NCBI GenBank assembly: GCA_026168455.1
Contig: CM047430.1
Coordinates: 67,371,044-67,435,043 of the forward strand
DNA: 64,000 bases
DNA from: Theocolax elegans
Taxonomy: Eukaryota; Arthropoda; Insecta; Hymenoptera; Cerocephalidae
Reading direction: 5' to 3'
The notes under the pieces are model-generated. The model was not told where the DNA came from. It searched no databases and was given only the letters and a program-made list of their open reading frames with translations. Shown in pieces: positions 50,468 to 62,859 of the stretch. The position numbers and the translations under genes are program-made. Position 1 is the stretch's first letter; each line of letters opens with the position of its first letter.

Positions 50468-50960
50468 CCCTATAGAAATTTAAAACTAAGAACTAGGAAT
50501 TAAAAATTGGTAGTAAGTACCTTGTGATGAAACGCTTTTTCTCCCATTTTATTATAGCATTTAATAGAATGACCATAACCTCAAAATATTTAAATATTCT
50601 TTCCAGCTTTCCGGAAAAAGTAAACTTCAAAATTCCTATAGTTTCGGATGGGTTTTTAACGTTTTCGTCTGATTTACAACTCATTTCTGTTGTATTTCCA
50701 GTATTTACGAAGATAAACGCTGTTTTATTAGATTTTTCACTTGTTCATTTTCAATACACATTTAATAGGACATAACTAGATTCAACACTAATCTATATTT
50801 ACTAGCTCAGAAATTGGAGAAAAAGAGGATTTTACATTAATAAATGGTCATAAAATGTGAGAAAAAGCGTTTCATCGATAGGAGAAAAATGAGCACATTT
50901 TTCGCCTATTTTTTGCCCATTCTATTCAAACAGTCTATTTAATATTTATTTAATATGGAA
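50468..50960. mobile_element. degraded relative of the GAAACGCTTTTTC MITE (member 2)
   Basis: It starts CCCTATAGAAATTT and carries the same 13-bp motif at 50529-50541 and inverted at 50861-50873, each preceded by GAT. The right terminus is not clear, so the end is approximate. Open frames within it (for example 50524-50775) are interior sequence, not genes. Confidence 0.5.
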
Positions 50961-51850
50961 AAAAGTGGTTCACTTAAGCTTATCTATTGAATTCTTTAAT
51001 TTTTTATTTATATTAATCGATCGGAGAAGTATAATCAATCTAATTATCATATATATAAAAATACGTTAAAGCCATTTTTATTTTTTTTATTCCTATTTGG
51101 AGTAATTCATGAAATTTTTCTATATTAAACTTATATGATTACCAAAAATGATATATTGTTAAACATATTAAAATAATTAGTTTAGTTGTTGGGTGATATA
51201 ATAAATATAAAATAATGCATATTTATTGATTTTTTCAAATAAAATTTTAATAAAATTTCATTTATATCTTGTGTGCTATATTATTGAAGGAATAACCTAA
51301 TGTAGGGTATTTTAAAGTTATATATACATTTCATTCGCAATCCCTAGTTTGAAGCCCATTATAACAATTTATTATTTATTGTAGAATTTAAAGAAAATTG
51401 TAACTATTACATCTCTATAAACTCATAATACAAAAATTACGCAATATTATTATTACCTCATATTAAAAGAATAATTTATTTTATTTTAAATTATTTTAAC
51501 TAACATAATTATAGGTATAAATGTATAGAATATATCATTCAAAAATTATAATGTATTTCTTTTTAAATGGAAAATCTAACTTAAATAATTATCTTATAAA
51601 TCGCGCAAAACTTATAAACTCGAGGAAATTATTCCTCAATTATTCGTGTGCAAAAAGGTGTTTCAAACAAATATTCCTAAAAGCTAACAACAGGAAAAAT
51701 CACTTAAGAAACTATCGAAGGTTCATTGGGCAGTAATGTGAAGAAGTAAAAAGTACAACGACAAAACTCAAAGTTTCAACAAGTTAGCAGTAACGAAGGA
51801 TTAAACTCTAATAAGGATTTCTGGAAATGAAGAAAAAAGTATTTTCATAG
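50961..51850. other. AT-rich unique DNA
   Basis: Single-copy AT-rich sequence. Nothing recognised. Confidence 0.45.
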
Positions 51851-52460
51851 GTCGGGAAAGTTACGGTGAGTGGAAATTCTTCGGTGTATATATAGGGTTG
51901 ATGGCGCACCAGCACCACCGGTCGCGGAAAACTGGGAGGAGAGATGAAAAAGGAGCAAGACGAACGGAGAAGGAGGAAAAGGAAGAAGAAGGAGAAATAA
52001 GAAAGAGAAAATTCGTAGATTTTACAAAGCGAGCACGAGAGGAAATAAGTACTACGGTACCATCAGGTATATCCGAGCGTCGAGCGTCGAGGGCCAACGG
52101 GGAAAACGTCGCCTCCGGACTGTAGAGTTTTCGAGGTGGTACGAGGTACGAAAGCGTAGGTACGTGCGGCTTGAAAACTTGGAGGGCAGACGGCGACGAC
52201 GGCGAAAGACGAGCCCTCGCGTTACTGGCATGATTGCCTCTATGGCACATCGAGGCAATCCCCGTAGCTACGTGCTCGACATGCAGCCACGAGCTCACTC
52301 GTAGAGCACGCCCTTGCTTTTCTTTATTTCTCATCCTCCTTCTCTTTTCCTTACTATCGTTTCACCTTCTTCCCCAGACGACCGAGACGCGACTTACCTC
52401 TTTCTCATTCGCGACGTATTACAATGCCGGTGGATTGCTCTTTATATAGCGGCTAATTGA
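51851..52460. other. GC-rich island with a small perfect hairpin
   Basis: A CpG-retaining island. GATTGCCTC (52232-52240) and GAGGCAATC (52252-52260) form a 9-bp stem with an 11-base loop. This is too short to call a microRNA. The frames on both strands are composition-driven. Confidence 0.4.
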
Positions 52461-52716
52461 ACGACTAGGAGACTTGCATTAACGTCCCGAAAACCATTTC
52501 ACTATCGTCTGGACTACCAATGGGAAAAATAAGCTTTTTTTAACGATAACAAATCCTTCTTCTTTCCGTCGGTCACTTTACTCGTTCATGTATTTCATAT
52601 TTTGACATCATGATTACCGTCACATAACCAATTATTGATCACTTAAGGCGATCAGTCACTTTTACACCGTAATTTTTTGGTAATGGAGTCTAATCATTAT
52701 ATATATTTTGATACAT

Positions 52717-53281
52717 CCCTAGTAGAATTTTAAATATGAACAATGGGCTTGAAGTTAAGAAATGGCCAGTGAAACTGGTCAGGTTCTATCTCAAAATGAA
52801 ACGCTTTTTCACACTTTTCTTGACCATTTCTTAGATGGACATAACCTTCATCAAATATGAAACAACTTTTTGGGTAATCCTGTAAAGAAAACTTAAAGCG
52901 TGTTGTGAAATTTGATCGGTTTTACCATTTGTAATAGATACAGACGATTGTTTACGCTATATAAATAGTACTTTTAAAGATATTTCGACGTTTATCATTT
53001 TTCTCTCAAATTGAGCCAAATTATTTTTAGGAGCTTGTTCATGGCCATTATTCCTAGCTAAAATGGCCCATTTTTCTTAGTCTTCTTAAAATTCCAAAAG
53101 CATTTTTGATGGTCAGAAAAGGTTTATAAATTGGAATGAAAACTATGAAATGGGCAAAAAAGGTTCGAAAAAGCGTTTCATTCCTGTACAGGACCTGACC
53201 AAGCGTCCTAGTTAGTTTATAGATTGACATGAGAACGCTACTCAGTAAATGGCTACAAAATTTTTATTGATTCTACCAGGG
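52717..53281. mobile_element. larger relative of the GAAACGCTTTTTC MITE (member 3)
   Basis: It runs from CCCTAGTAGAATTTT to the inverted ATTCTACCAGGG. The shared 13-bp motif occurs at 52798-52810 and inverted at 53167-53179, and a GGTCAGGTYCT block is also shared by the two arms. The target duplication is not clean. Confidence 0.65.
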
Positions 53282-53337
53282 ATACGATAAATATAAGTCA
53301 TAATCTTACTTTTAGTGCTTTAAAAAATAATAAAATA

Positions 53338-53923
53338 CACTGAGAAAAGTAATTCTTTGCTTCAAAGAAATGGTGTATTTGCCATTGTCTTAAAATCTTT
53401 ACTTTGCAACAAATGTCAATTTTTTAACTATTAAGAAATATTCCTTAATAAAAAAGTAATCAATTGAAACCTAATATTGTTTACTAATAGATATAAATTT
53501 TAAACTTATTTATAAAGTTAAGATTATTATTAACGTAAGGAATATACTTTCAGATCATACTGAACACATTCGTTTAGTCAAATTAGTAAATATATTTAAT
53601 TACGCCAATATACGAGAATTAGGTAGACATGCTTATATCATTAATGCATAATATTTACTATGAAGTTCAAAAAGTCGTTGACTCCCTCTAGCGGCGCGTG
53701 AAAAGATTACCCTTACGATGCATTATATTAATAATAATACTTCATTTATGACGTATTAATAAAGAACGTTTTAATTAAGACAAAATTATACAATCGTTTT
53801 TAACCAAAAATTCAAGTCACTGAATTCTTAATAGTTAAGACATGTGCCTTTCGCCGTATTCTAATCCACATTTCTTAACAATTAAGAAATATTCTTTGAC
53901 TCAAAGAATCTCTTTTCTCAGTG
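53338..53923. mobile_element. TA-flanked MITE, CACTGAG family (independent copy)
   Basis: A 586-bp element with ends CACTGAGAAAAGTAATTCTT and ...TCTCTTTTCTCAGTG flanked by TA. It is clearly homologous along its length to the MITE in copies A, B and C but is diverged by substitutions and indels. It is therefore an independent, older insertion outside the triplication. Confidence 0.85.
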
Positions 53924-55212
53924 TAGCTGCTCTTTTAAAAATAAGACACAAAATAAAAAAAATCAAATTTACCAATTTCTGATCATTATTATTCGGATTT
54001 TACCAATTTCTGATCAAACGATTAACTAATTGTTGATCATTATAATCTTTAAATTATTTTTAGGTATTACAATTATTATTAATTACAATTACATTTATAC
54101 CAATATATATCGTTTTAAAAAACTTTTATTACATAAAATATTTAAGTACTTTTTCAATAACATGCAACAATTAAAATATTTTAACAATAAAAATCTCTTT
54201 TTCATAATTATTAATTGGAACTCTTCCTTAATCTGGAGGCACCTGATTTTTTTTAACTGATTTCTCTTGTTATATTTTCAGCTTAAAAAAGTTAATATAT
54301 TTAAAAATTAAAAACAATATTTAAATCATCATAATTACTACCATTTCACAGATTTCATCAAACTTTAATCTAACTTGGTAATGTTTTTACTTTAATCAAA
54401 GGAAATCTAACCTATAAAGTCCATGTACCATAGCAACTTATAACTTTTTACCTCTGACATAAACTCGTGATCACCAATTGATCAGTAAGTTCTATATCTC
54501 TTAACTGTAATATTTATACAAATACACAGTAGATTAATTTTTTGAATAATAAATAAAAACAATGCTATTATATCTTACCTGATGTGTAAGCCAGTTACTG
54601 ATCATACAATCAAGTACTACTAAAGTGATAAAAAAATTTGAACCTAATGTTGATCATTTAATTTATCAATGAAAAGTAATTTATAAAATTGCATTTGCAA
54701 TCAGAACTTTTCAAGAAATAAGTGAACTTAAATAATACTCTTGAAGCCGCCTCGAAATCTACGTGACCATTGACTAACACCTTAACTTCACGACGAGCGT
54801 TTCTAACTAACAGCGCTTAGCGAAATGGCGTCTGCGTGATCGTTTTCAACACCACTATTTAAATAATTTTTTTTGTATAATAAATAGTAACAAATTTATA
54901 GAAATTACAAGAAAGTAATTGTAAGATTAAGTATTTGTTTAGACTATTTTTTAGTCATTTTAATTATAATAAATCTTATTACTGTCAATTTAATAACACA
55001 TTGATCATAATGGTGACGGTACCAATCCGTTGTCATTGCTTAACATAATATCAGTACTCTTGCATCAATGCAAAACGATGCGAAAGTCACAGATTTGTCA
55101 GCAAAATTGGATCTATGCGTGTAAAATTTTTTTATAAAAAAATATCTTACTTAGCAAAAAAAATATCTTTTACTTAGCAATAATAAAATCCTACAGTACC
55201 ATTGATTTAAGA
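53924..55212. other. AT-rich DNA with a short tandem repeat
   Basis: ACCAATTTCTGATCA occurs at 53971-53985 and again at 54002-54016 (period 31). Several more TGATCA words are scattered to about 54655. Otherwise nothing is recognised. Confidence 0.4.
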
Positions 55213-55566
55213 AGTCAATATAAGTAATTAATTGAACTACGTTACGGAGACAATTTGTCTCCTTCTTCAAGTGCTGCAGTTTATTAAAAATTATTTCATT
55301 TATTACAATGGCCATGTAAACAATAATATTTCTACATTTACAATTACCTTAAATATATTATATCATCAATTTGGATTTGTTATATTTAACTATTAATAAT
55401 TCGTCGTATTTCACAATAATTATGCTATAAGTTTATCCAAACAATTTATTAATACAAATTTAGTATAAAATAATAAAAAAAGTAAATTAATAAAAGTATT
55501 CTCACAGATATAAAAAATTTTCTCCAAGCAAATTTCTTCCTCTTTTTCATATTTCCATTAATTTAA

Positions 55567-55604
55567 AAAAAATAAATAAATAAATAATAAATAAATAAAT
55601 TAGT
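55567..55604. repeat. (AAAT)n short tandem repeat
   Basis: Imperfect tetranucleotide AAAT/AATA units inside the 3' part of the Penelope-like relic. It is consistent with an A-rich tail or slippage product. Confidence 0.6.
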
Positions 55605-55821
55605 AAATAATTAGAATATTTAATTAAGTAATGAAAAAGGACACATCATAAAATAACAGAACATAACACGAAGAATATGACAGATACTGACTAGTAAATA
55701 TTTTCTACACGTTAGAAACAGATTCTAAAGATCAACAATCAATAAGATAGTATACCGCAAAATAATTAATATGTTAAAAATTGTCAATATAAATAATTAA
55801 GGAAAAACTTTGCCCAGATCC

Positions 55822-56133
55822 CTATTTTTGTCTAAACTTATGAACCAATGTAGTATAAACTGATTGTAATTTGTTAGTATCTTCTTTTTTATTTATTGGA
55901 TGTTCTATAAATTAATGTGTATTGTTTGTGAAATAATTTTTTTCTCCAATTTTGTTATCTATCAAAAATTTTTGCATTACTAAATTCAAACTTATACCCT
56001 AATTTATCATAACACAATGTTTTTCAATGTGTAATCTGTTTTTCTAGTGTTGTTTAATTCTAGTGTGCATTGTTCTTTTTGTTTCACCGACATTAGACGC
56101 ATCGCAATCATTATAGTGAATTCGGTATACTAC
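55822..56133 (-). pseudogene. GIY-YIG endonuclease C-terminal fragment of a Penelope-like element
   Basis: Read from 56133 downward, the minus strand gives VVYRIHYNDC-DASNVGETKR followed by a TRIKQH-like stretch, then a stop at 56046-56044. The Y-R-I, C-D-A-S and V-G-E-T-K-R elements match the GIY-YIG core seen in Penelope-like elements, with N where an aromatic Y is usual before V-G. After a frame change the downstream text (segments like FSNAKIFDR and NWRKKLFHKQ, then DTNKLQSVY) resembles the C-terminal tail of the same proteins. Several stops and at least one frameshift show it is dead. Confidence 0.7.
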
Positions 56134-56331
56134 ACTGAAAAAACTTGTAGCATAATTATTTTGAAATATAACAAATCCAAATTTGTTCTACTAGAATATA
56201 CTTAAGGTAATTGTAAACATATGTATAGCCATTTTGATAAATGAAATAATTTTTAATAAATTTTACCACCTGAAGAAGGACAGAAATTGTCTTCGAAACA
56301 TTGTGTAATTAATTACTTATATTTACTCGTA

Positions 56332-57070
56332 AAATCATTCGAAAAATCCTTCAAAATTACAATATCACGTGTGTACAAATAAAAAATAAATTCCGTAAAT
56401 TGTCGTTCAAAATTTATATAAGATATGTTACAATAACTATATAATAATAATTAAATCATTAAAATAACAATACTGTTGTATCAAAAAACAAGAAAGAAGC
56501 TTATCGCGATAATTGCTATTTAAGAAATATAAAAGAAGCTCCAAAGTCGTGGAATGAACGAGCTCTCAAGGTTGATCGGAAATGAGGAAAGTTGCATGAG
56601 GACATTTAGGTCTGATCCCTTCACTCCTCCTTGCCCCTCCCTCTCCCCCGCCACTTACTCTCTCTTTTTCTCTCTCTCTCTCTCCTACATGGTCAAAGAT
56701 AGTCGAAAGGACGAATCCTGAAGGATTTTCCGAGCTTGGGGGCTAGAAAACATTTCCCTCTATCCTATCGCCGTTCTAACGACAATATGGTTACCGTTAC
56801 TTTCGGTAGGTGCCTTAAATCGGCATTACATTGATCCATAGTTACGAGGGAATATACTTGCGCGTAATTCAGTCGGTGTACGGGCTCGTTCCACCTGCCC
56901 GTATACGCGTCAAGCTCCGCGTACCACGCTACTCGCATATTTCTTCTAACGCGCACACTAATGAAGATGTAGTCAAGCCCTTCCTGCCAAGGGAAAAACT
57001 TTTTTTTCCACCGGTAACTGTGACATATTGCTGATTCTCCCTCTATAAACTTTCATTTCTGAGCTACGCA
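56332..57070. other. AT-rich then GC/CT-rich unique DNA
   Basis: AT-rich to about 56560, then a moderately GC-rich stretch with a CT tract near 56655-56683. The frames of 63-67 codons here are on opposite strands of the same bases, and no family is recognised. Confidence 0.4.
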
Positions 57071-59280
57071 TGTGCGTGCCTGTGTTGCTTTCTTCTTTGA
57101 TCGTATACTACGATTCCCTGCAAAAAAAAAGGAACGATCTTTTACCCATTCGAATTGTGAGGAAATATTTTTGTTAGAAATTATTATACAACGCGAGAAG
57201 AAAACATGTTTGCTTCATATAATTAACATTATTAAACATATTTAGCCATTCGTTAGTGTAAGATAAACTAATGAAATCTAATAAAGAATTTAACCATAAG
57301 TTATCGCAACAGAAATTACTAAAATCTTAAGATTAATGTTTACTTTTTAACTGTCCTATATCACTCTTATAAATAGTAATAAAGTCATAATGGAACAGTA
57401 ACTATCTTATAGTGTGTAACAAAAGCTTATTTTCATAATATGCAGGTAATATTTTAATACAGTTGTTATTATATTTTTACAGAAAGAATTTAGAACTAAT
57501 TGCTTAATCTTCTTTTGACTGTATTGCATAGTGCATCTTTATATTAGTAATTTTCTCTGTACAATATATGTGCTCTTTGTAGCTACCAACTATTATTTGC
57601 AAACATATATAAAGTGAATGTATAATTTAGAATAAAATTGTGACTTATAATTGCTGCGTTAGGCAAAGCATTTTAAGACTTATACATTTCTACATAATAT
57701 ATATAGGTTAACACATATACTTGCTGACTCATGGTTTGCATACTTTTGTCTCGGAGGATGGTTTTTCATTTTATTGTGAAAATCTTATATTGCGATTGAA
57801 AAATTTAACTTGATATTATTTACTTAGTGCAATAAATATTTAAGTAAAAATACTACTATTAATAAATATGTTTAAGAAATAATTAAAAATGTTTTATTCT
57901 GATCGAAATAATCTCAAATTTGCGGACTTATACGTGCTTGAGCATGTTTTTTATTCATATAATTTTCTCTTGCACTATTTTTCTTGTAAAAAATTAATAA
58001 TAATAAAGTTATAACTAATTATTATTATCGTAAAAAGCTTACTTATTCAGTTAAGGTATATTCCGAGATTTGTGTAATATATTTGAATGGGATAATACCT
58101 TAAAAATTGCCTACTAAAATAGGAAAACTTATTTTTGTAAATATCATAAATAAATGACATTTAATATTTTTAATATAAATATGGTACCTGATATAAAACA
58201 GGGGTTGGGTAAGAAGTCGACAACTTATTTTCGAATACTTTTTCATTATTTGAGTATAAAGATAAAAAAACAAATCGACTTGCATAACAACATCCTATAT
58301 ATATATGGGAGGTTCTCTGTAAAAACGAAAATGAAAAGAATGAATATTGCTATAATTGTAGGAATATGTTTTAGAGGTACCCAGTAGTTCTCTTTAAGTT
58401 ACAGAAAGTCAAAATTGACATTTTAGCACTTTTTTGCATTATATGCCCATTTTCATTAATTTATAGTTCTCAAGGGATGCATTTTTCACTATTAACATAA
58501 AAATGATTTTTTTTGTAAAATTTTCTGAATTTTTCATTAAAAATACTTTGAAAGTCATATATATGCTGTCACACTCTTGTAAGTCATTTAAACCTTAAAT
58601 AGTGAAAATCAGCAATTCTGAAAACCAAATAATGTCTAAAAGATGTCTTTTTATAGTCCGAAATTGCCTAACAATTTTCAGAGTGGGTCTAAACCATTAA
58701 AACCACTTTTGATCAAAATATCTGGGAAAAATATCAGAAATATTAATAGAAATATATATTTATTGCCTTATAATTCATGTAGTTACCTTGGAGTGATAGA
58801 AAAGCATCCCCACTTTCTTCAGTATTGATCTAATCTCCTGTAAGCTGTTAAAAATACAAATATTATTACCCACTTATAACAAATTAATTTTTAAATATTT
58901 GTAATGCTGGATTTGTAGTTTTACAGCCACTATAAGAATTATGATACTAATATGAAGGATTGCTATAAACGTATTGACATATTTAGTTTAAGTAACTATA
59001 AGGATGAACAACGATAACTTATTAACATTATTTTTTTTCTTTAAAATTATTCGAGTCACTATAACTATCAACCATTGAAGTGTCACTCAGCACATCAACA
59101 TATTCTTTTGCAATACTCCTCTTTTTTTACTCAAACACTTACTGCACTAAATAAATAATATATTTTTTTTAACACATGCACGAATTTTGTGTTTATGCGC
59201 CCTAAAAATGGGACCTAAAGTAGTCCTTAACCAACCAACGAACAATAAAGACTCATTATCTTATCCTCTCCCAAGATTTA
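57071..59280. other. AT-rich unique DNA
   Basis: About 2.2 kb of AT-rich sequence. Short frames (58154-58387, 58643-58828) show no recognisable family. Nothing else is seen. Confidence 0.45.
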
Positions 59281-59286
59281 GCGCAA

Positions 59287-59401
59287 TGAATGTGTACGTG
59301 TAGGGATTAGTGTGCATGCGTGCGTATGTCTGCATGTGAGTAGCGTACGAGCGCGTATGTGTGCGCGAAACTGCGTGTATGTGCGTGTGCGCGTGCGTGT
59401 A
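59287..59401. repeat. GTGTGC-type alternating purine-pyrimidine tract
   Basis: Degenerate GT/GC/AC alternation, such as TGTGCGTGTGCGCGTGCGTG near 59380. It is a classic Z-DNA-prone composition. The 94-codon minus-strand frame across it (59307-59591) is His/Ala/Arg repeat translation. Confidence 0.7.
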
Positions 59402-59882
59402 TATTGTCAAATATATGTATATTTAATTTGTATATTTGATTAATACATATATTTACCCTATTTTTAAAGCAGTAAAACCCCTCAAAACTGTACCTTTCAC
59501 ACAAAAAATATGGTGTGCACCAAGGCCTAATTAGGCTTTTTGACCTCGTGTTTGCTCGCACTCGGCCTAAAAAAGCCCACTTTACGCCCATAAAATTTTA
59601 TATAAATTATATGGGTGCCTGGAGTGGATATTCGATGTCAATTTCAAAGTAGTTTGCCAAGCGTACGATTTGTTTATATTTTTCTTTTTTCTAAACAAAT
59701 TGTGTTACTTCAAATAAGCGATTATTTGATATATCCATTTTATGAAAACGGAGATTTACATTTTTATTAGATATGCTTATACGCATGATACAATTCACTT
59801 TACTCTTAAAGCAAATATTGTAACCGATCATGGGGGGGGGGATACGTTAAATTCAATCTTCTATTTTAATTTATAATCTTAA

Positions 59883-60585
59883 GGGGACAAACCTGAGTTA
59901 AAATTAAAAAAAGATTCAATTTGAACAATAAATAATTTTTTGTACAACAATTAAGAACATTTCTTAATTTTTTAAACAAATTATATCATTATGAACTTTC
60001 ATTTGAAATTTTTTGGACAATTTAGTTACATACCTATTTTAATGAATTATGAGACTTTGTACTCTGTTTTTTTCCATAATGGACTTGATGCACTTTATCG
60101 AATAGGCTGAAATTTTAACAGTAACTTTTAAATATGATTTTAATCCACTTGAATGGAACAGAATTTCAATAAAAGTCTAAATGTTTATTTAAAAAATGAT
60201 TTTGCCGTTATTTAGACAATTTTTGAATTTTTAACATAATTTAACGTAATAATAATTTCTATTACAAGTTTAACACAGTCTGTTCCACTCAAGTGAATTA
60301 AAATCATGTTTATAAGTTACTGTTAAAATTCCGGCTTATTCGATGAAATTCTGCCTGAGATATCCTGCGGTAAGTCCATTATGGAAAGAAAATCAAAGAT
60401 ACGGAGTCACATATAATTACTTAATATAGTTTTCTTACATATAAGTTGGTCAAAATATTTAAATAAAAGTTAACAATAATGTATTTGTTTAAAAAATTAA
60501 GAAATGTTTTTAATTGTTATAAAAAAATTATTAATTGTTAAAATTAAATATCTTTGTTTTAATTTTAACCCAGGCTTATTGTCCC
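59883..60585. mobile_element. TTAA-flanked foldback element
   Basis: A 703-bp element between TTAA at 59879-59882 and 60586-60589. It begins GGGGACAAACCTGAGTTAAA and ends with the diverged inverse ...TTTAACCCAGGCTTATTGTC-CC. The halves continue to match inward (for example TTTCTTAATTTTTTAAACAA with its inverse near 60490, and CCATAATGGACTT with its inverse near 60375). TTAA duplication suggests a piggyBac-type non-autonomous element, old enough to have many mismatches between arms. Confidence 0.75.
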
Positions 60586-60589
60586 TTAA

Positions 60590-62859
60590 ATCCGTTCTTA
60601 CTCCTACGTACTTTGTATTGACATGTTATCTGTTTTACGCCATATTGTAAATGAAAGTGAGAATCTGATTAACAAATTTGACTATACTTCATACTAGTCT
60701 ATCTGATATTCTGTTTCGATGACATATTTTGCTTGAGAAATTTTATCATGCTGGCACTACAATATTCATTCAAATTATTTAGATATTATTTAGAAAATTT
60801 TTTTCTTCGTGCATCGTTTATAGATAGCTATACACTGATACTTTAATGTCTTTAAAAATTGATTCTAATAGCTATTAATAAATTAATAAACTTGTTAAAA
60901 AAATATATAAAAGTATATTAGGAGTCTAGAACTTATAAATATTTCACATAACAATAGCTTTAACATTTACACGTATGGACAAATTTAACGAATTTAATAT
61001 GTAATCTATTAAAAAAGTATTATTTTATTTAATTTAATAAATATTTATAATAAATTTAATTTAAAAAATAACATTTATTCAACTTTCAATGATATATCGT
61101 AATATTAAATTTACGTAAACAATGATCCAATCAATATTTTGTAAATGACAATGGATTAAGTAAAAAAGTACAGAATCTAGTTTTTGTATTTACTAGAAAA
61201 ATATATTAAGTATTTTCCAGTATGTGTTTTCAATAAAAGAAATATTGTGATCAACAAATTTTTTATTTAAAATCCTGTTAAAGGTGCAATTGCATTAATT
61301 TATGTTGAATTGAAAATGTTGTTAAACACGTATGAAGAGAAAGATTTTATTGAAATTACTAAATGTTTTTACATTTGAGTACTCGCACGCTCAGTAATTT
61401 TTAATCAAATAATTATGAGCAAAAAAAACTGTAATAAATAAATGTATTCCGGGCGAGAAAATAAATTAATGTATTTAACAAATCCTTTTGAAATGAACAA
61501 ATGCAAAATAAAGAAAAGCTACACGTAACATTATAAATCAACGTATGACATATCTAGTCAAAATTGATTCCGATCATGACTAATGGGTTTCGAACGCTGT
61601 TAAAGATAATGGAAAATGCAAATCGGAAAGCCAATTGCGAGAAAGAGTAAGTGAGGAAGCGAAGGAAAGAGAGAGAGAGAAAGAGGGAGAGTGGGAAAAA
61701 GATAAAAAAATAGAGTGGGAAGGAAAAAAAGGTAAAGCGAAATTGCATTTTTCTAAATCGATAGGAATCTTCTTGGTTGTGCCGTAGTTACTTCGGTTAG
61801 CTGTCATCGTAAATTCTGGCGTGTGTATAATGCAACGAGGGTCATTCGTCATCGTACGAGGCATCCCATGATCAAATCCAGTTGCTCGTGAGCGCAGACA
61901 CGCCCGCCGCTACTATACGTGATCGAATTACACAGGTTATAACAGTATGAACGTATACACGTTCTCCATCTCGTTTCGAAGAATGAGAGGAAAGGTATAA
62001 CACCCATTCATAATGAAAAGTGCGAATGTAAATTTCTTTCTACTCTGATTACACTGATTTTGCCAAAAATACGTACATCTTATTATTTCCTTTGTATGAG
62101 TAACAAGTAAAATTAAATGTTTAATATTATTATCTAAATCTGAAGAATATAAAATTTCGTGAATATAGAAAATAGAAAAAATATGTAAAATTTTCACAAT
62201 GATGACTAAAAATTATAGTTTTATAAATATTATTTTAAAAGTAGTACAAGAATTGAAGCATACTTCGTTAAGTATATGGTAAAATGATTAAAAATTGAAT
62301 AAAAAATAAATGAAAATTAAAATTATTTGCTAGTAATCGATATCTTTTACACAAATTAATACTAATTCAAGATTCTATAAGTAATAAAAAGTTGTAAGGA
62401 CGTACGAAGAAAAAAGTGATTAATAAAATCAAAGCTATAAGCGTAATATGTTTAATTATTATACTCCAGGTACGACAAAATTATAGTGTTATAGTACTGA
62501 CATTTTAAATAGTTTAAACTATGCATACCGTTACAGTTTACAATTATAATAATAATTTATTAGCTAAATATTCTTTATCTTTTTATTTACTTTTCTTTAA
62601 GTCACAAAGTTTCAAATTGCCCATTTTTTCAAATCTTGCACCTTATATTTAAAATACTTCCTGATCGTGAATGTAGCTGAAATTCTGCACACTTAACAAT
62701 GTCGGGTAACAATACAATATTTCATTATCAAAATTGCAAAAGTGTACATATTAAGGGTACATTGAAGGTGCAATTGGAGTGTGAAAGTAACAAAAAAAAT
62801 CATTAATTTCTAGTGTTTTGTAAGGCGAAAAATTATAATTAACCTACTAATTATATCTG
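60590..62859. other. AT-rich DNA with one GC-richer patch
   Basis: AT-rich throughout except around 61560-61970, where a GA-rich patch (61655-61700) and some CpG occur. The frames of 64-94 codons on the minus strand are composition artefacts. No gene is recognised. Confidence 0.45.

Larger units (their letters stand above)
55213..56331 (-). mobile_element. Penelope-like retroelement relic with inverted arms
   Basis: Two arms of about 170 bp, 55213-55388 and 56164-56331, are diverged inverted repeats of each other. Between them on the minus strand lies a decayed GIY-YIG endonuclease end. Each arm carries a hammerhead-like motif: CTGAAGA, stem, CGAAAC at 56270-56299 (plus strand) and the variant CTTGAAGA, perfect 7-bp stem, CGTAAC at 55271-55241 (minus strand). 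Penelope-like elements are known to combine reverse transcriptase with GIY-YIG endonuclease, to carry hammerhead motifs in their terminal repeats and to have those repeats in either relative orientation. The reverse transcriptase is missing here, so this is a severely truncated copy. Confidence 0.7.

Noticed and set aside
52232..52260. microRNA hairpin
   Set aside because: The stem is only 9 bp with an 11-base loop, far short of a precursor hairpin.
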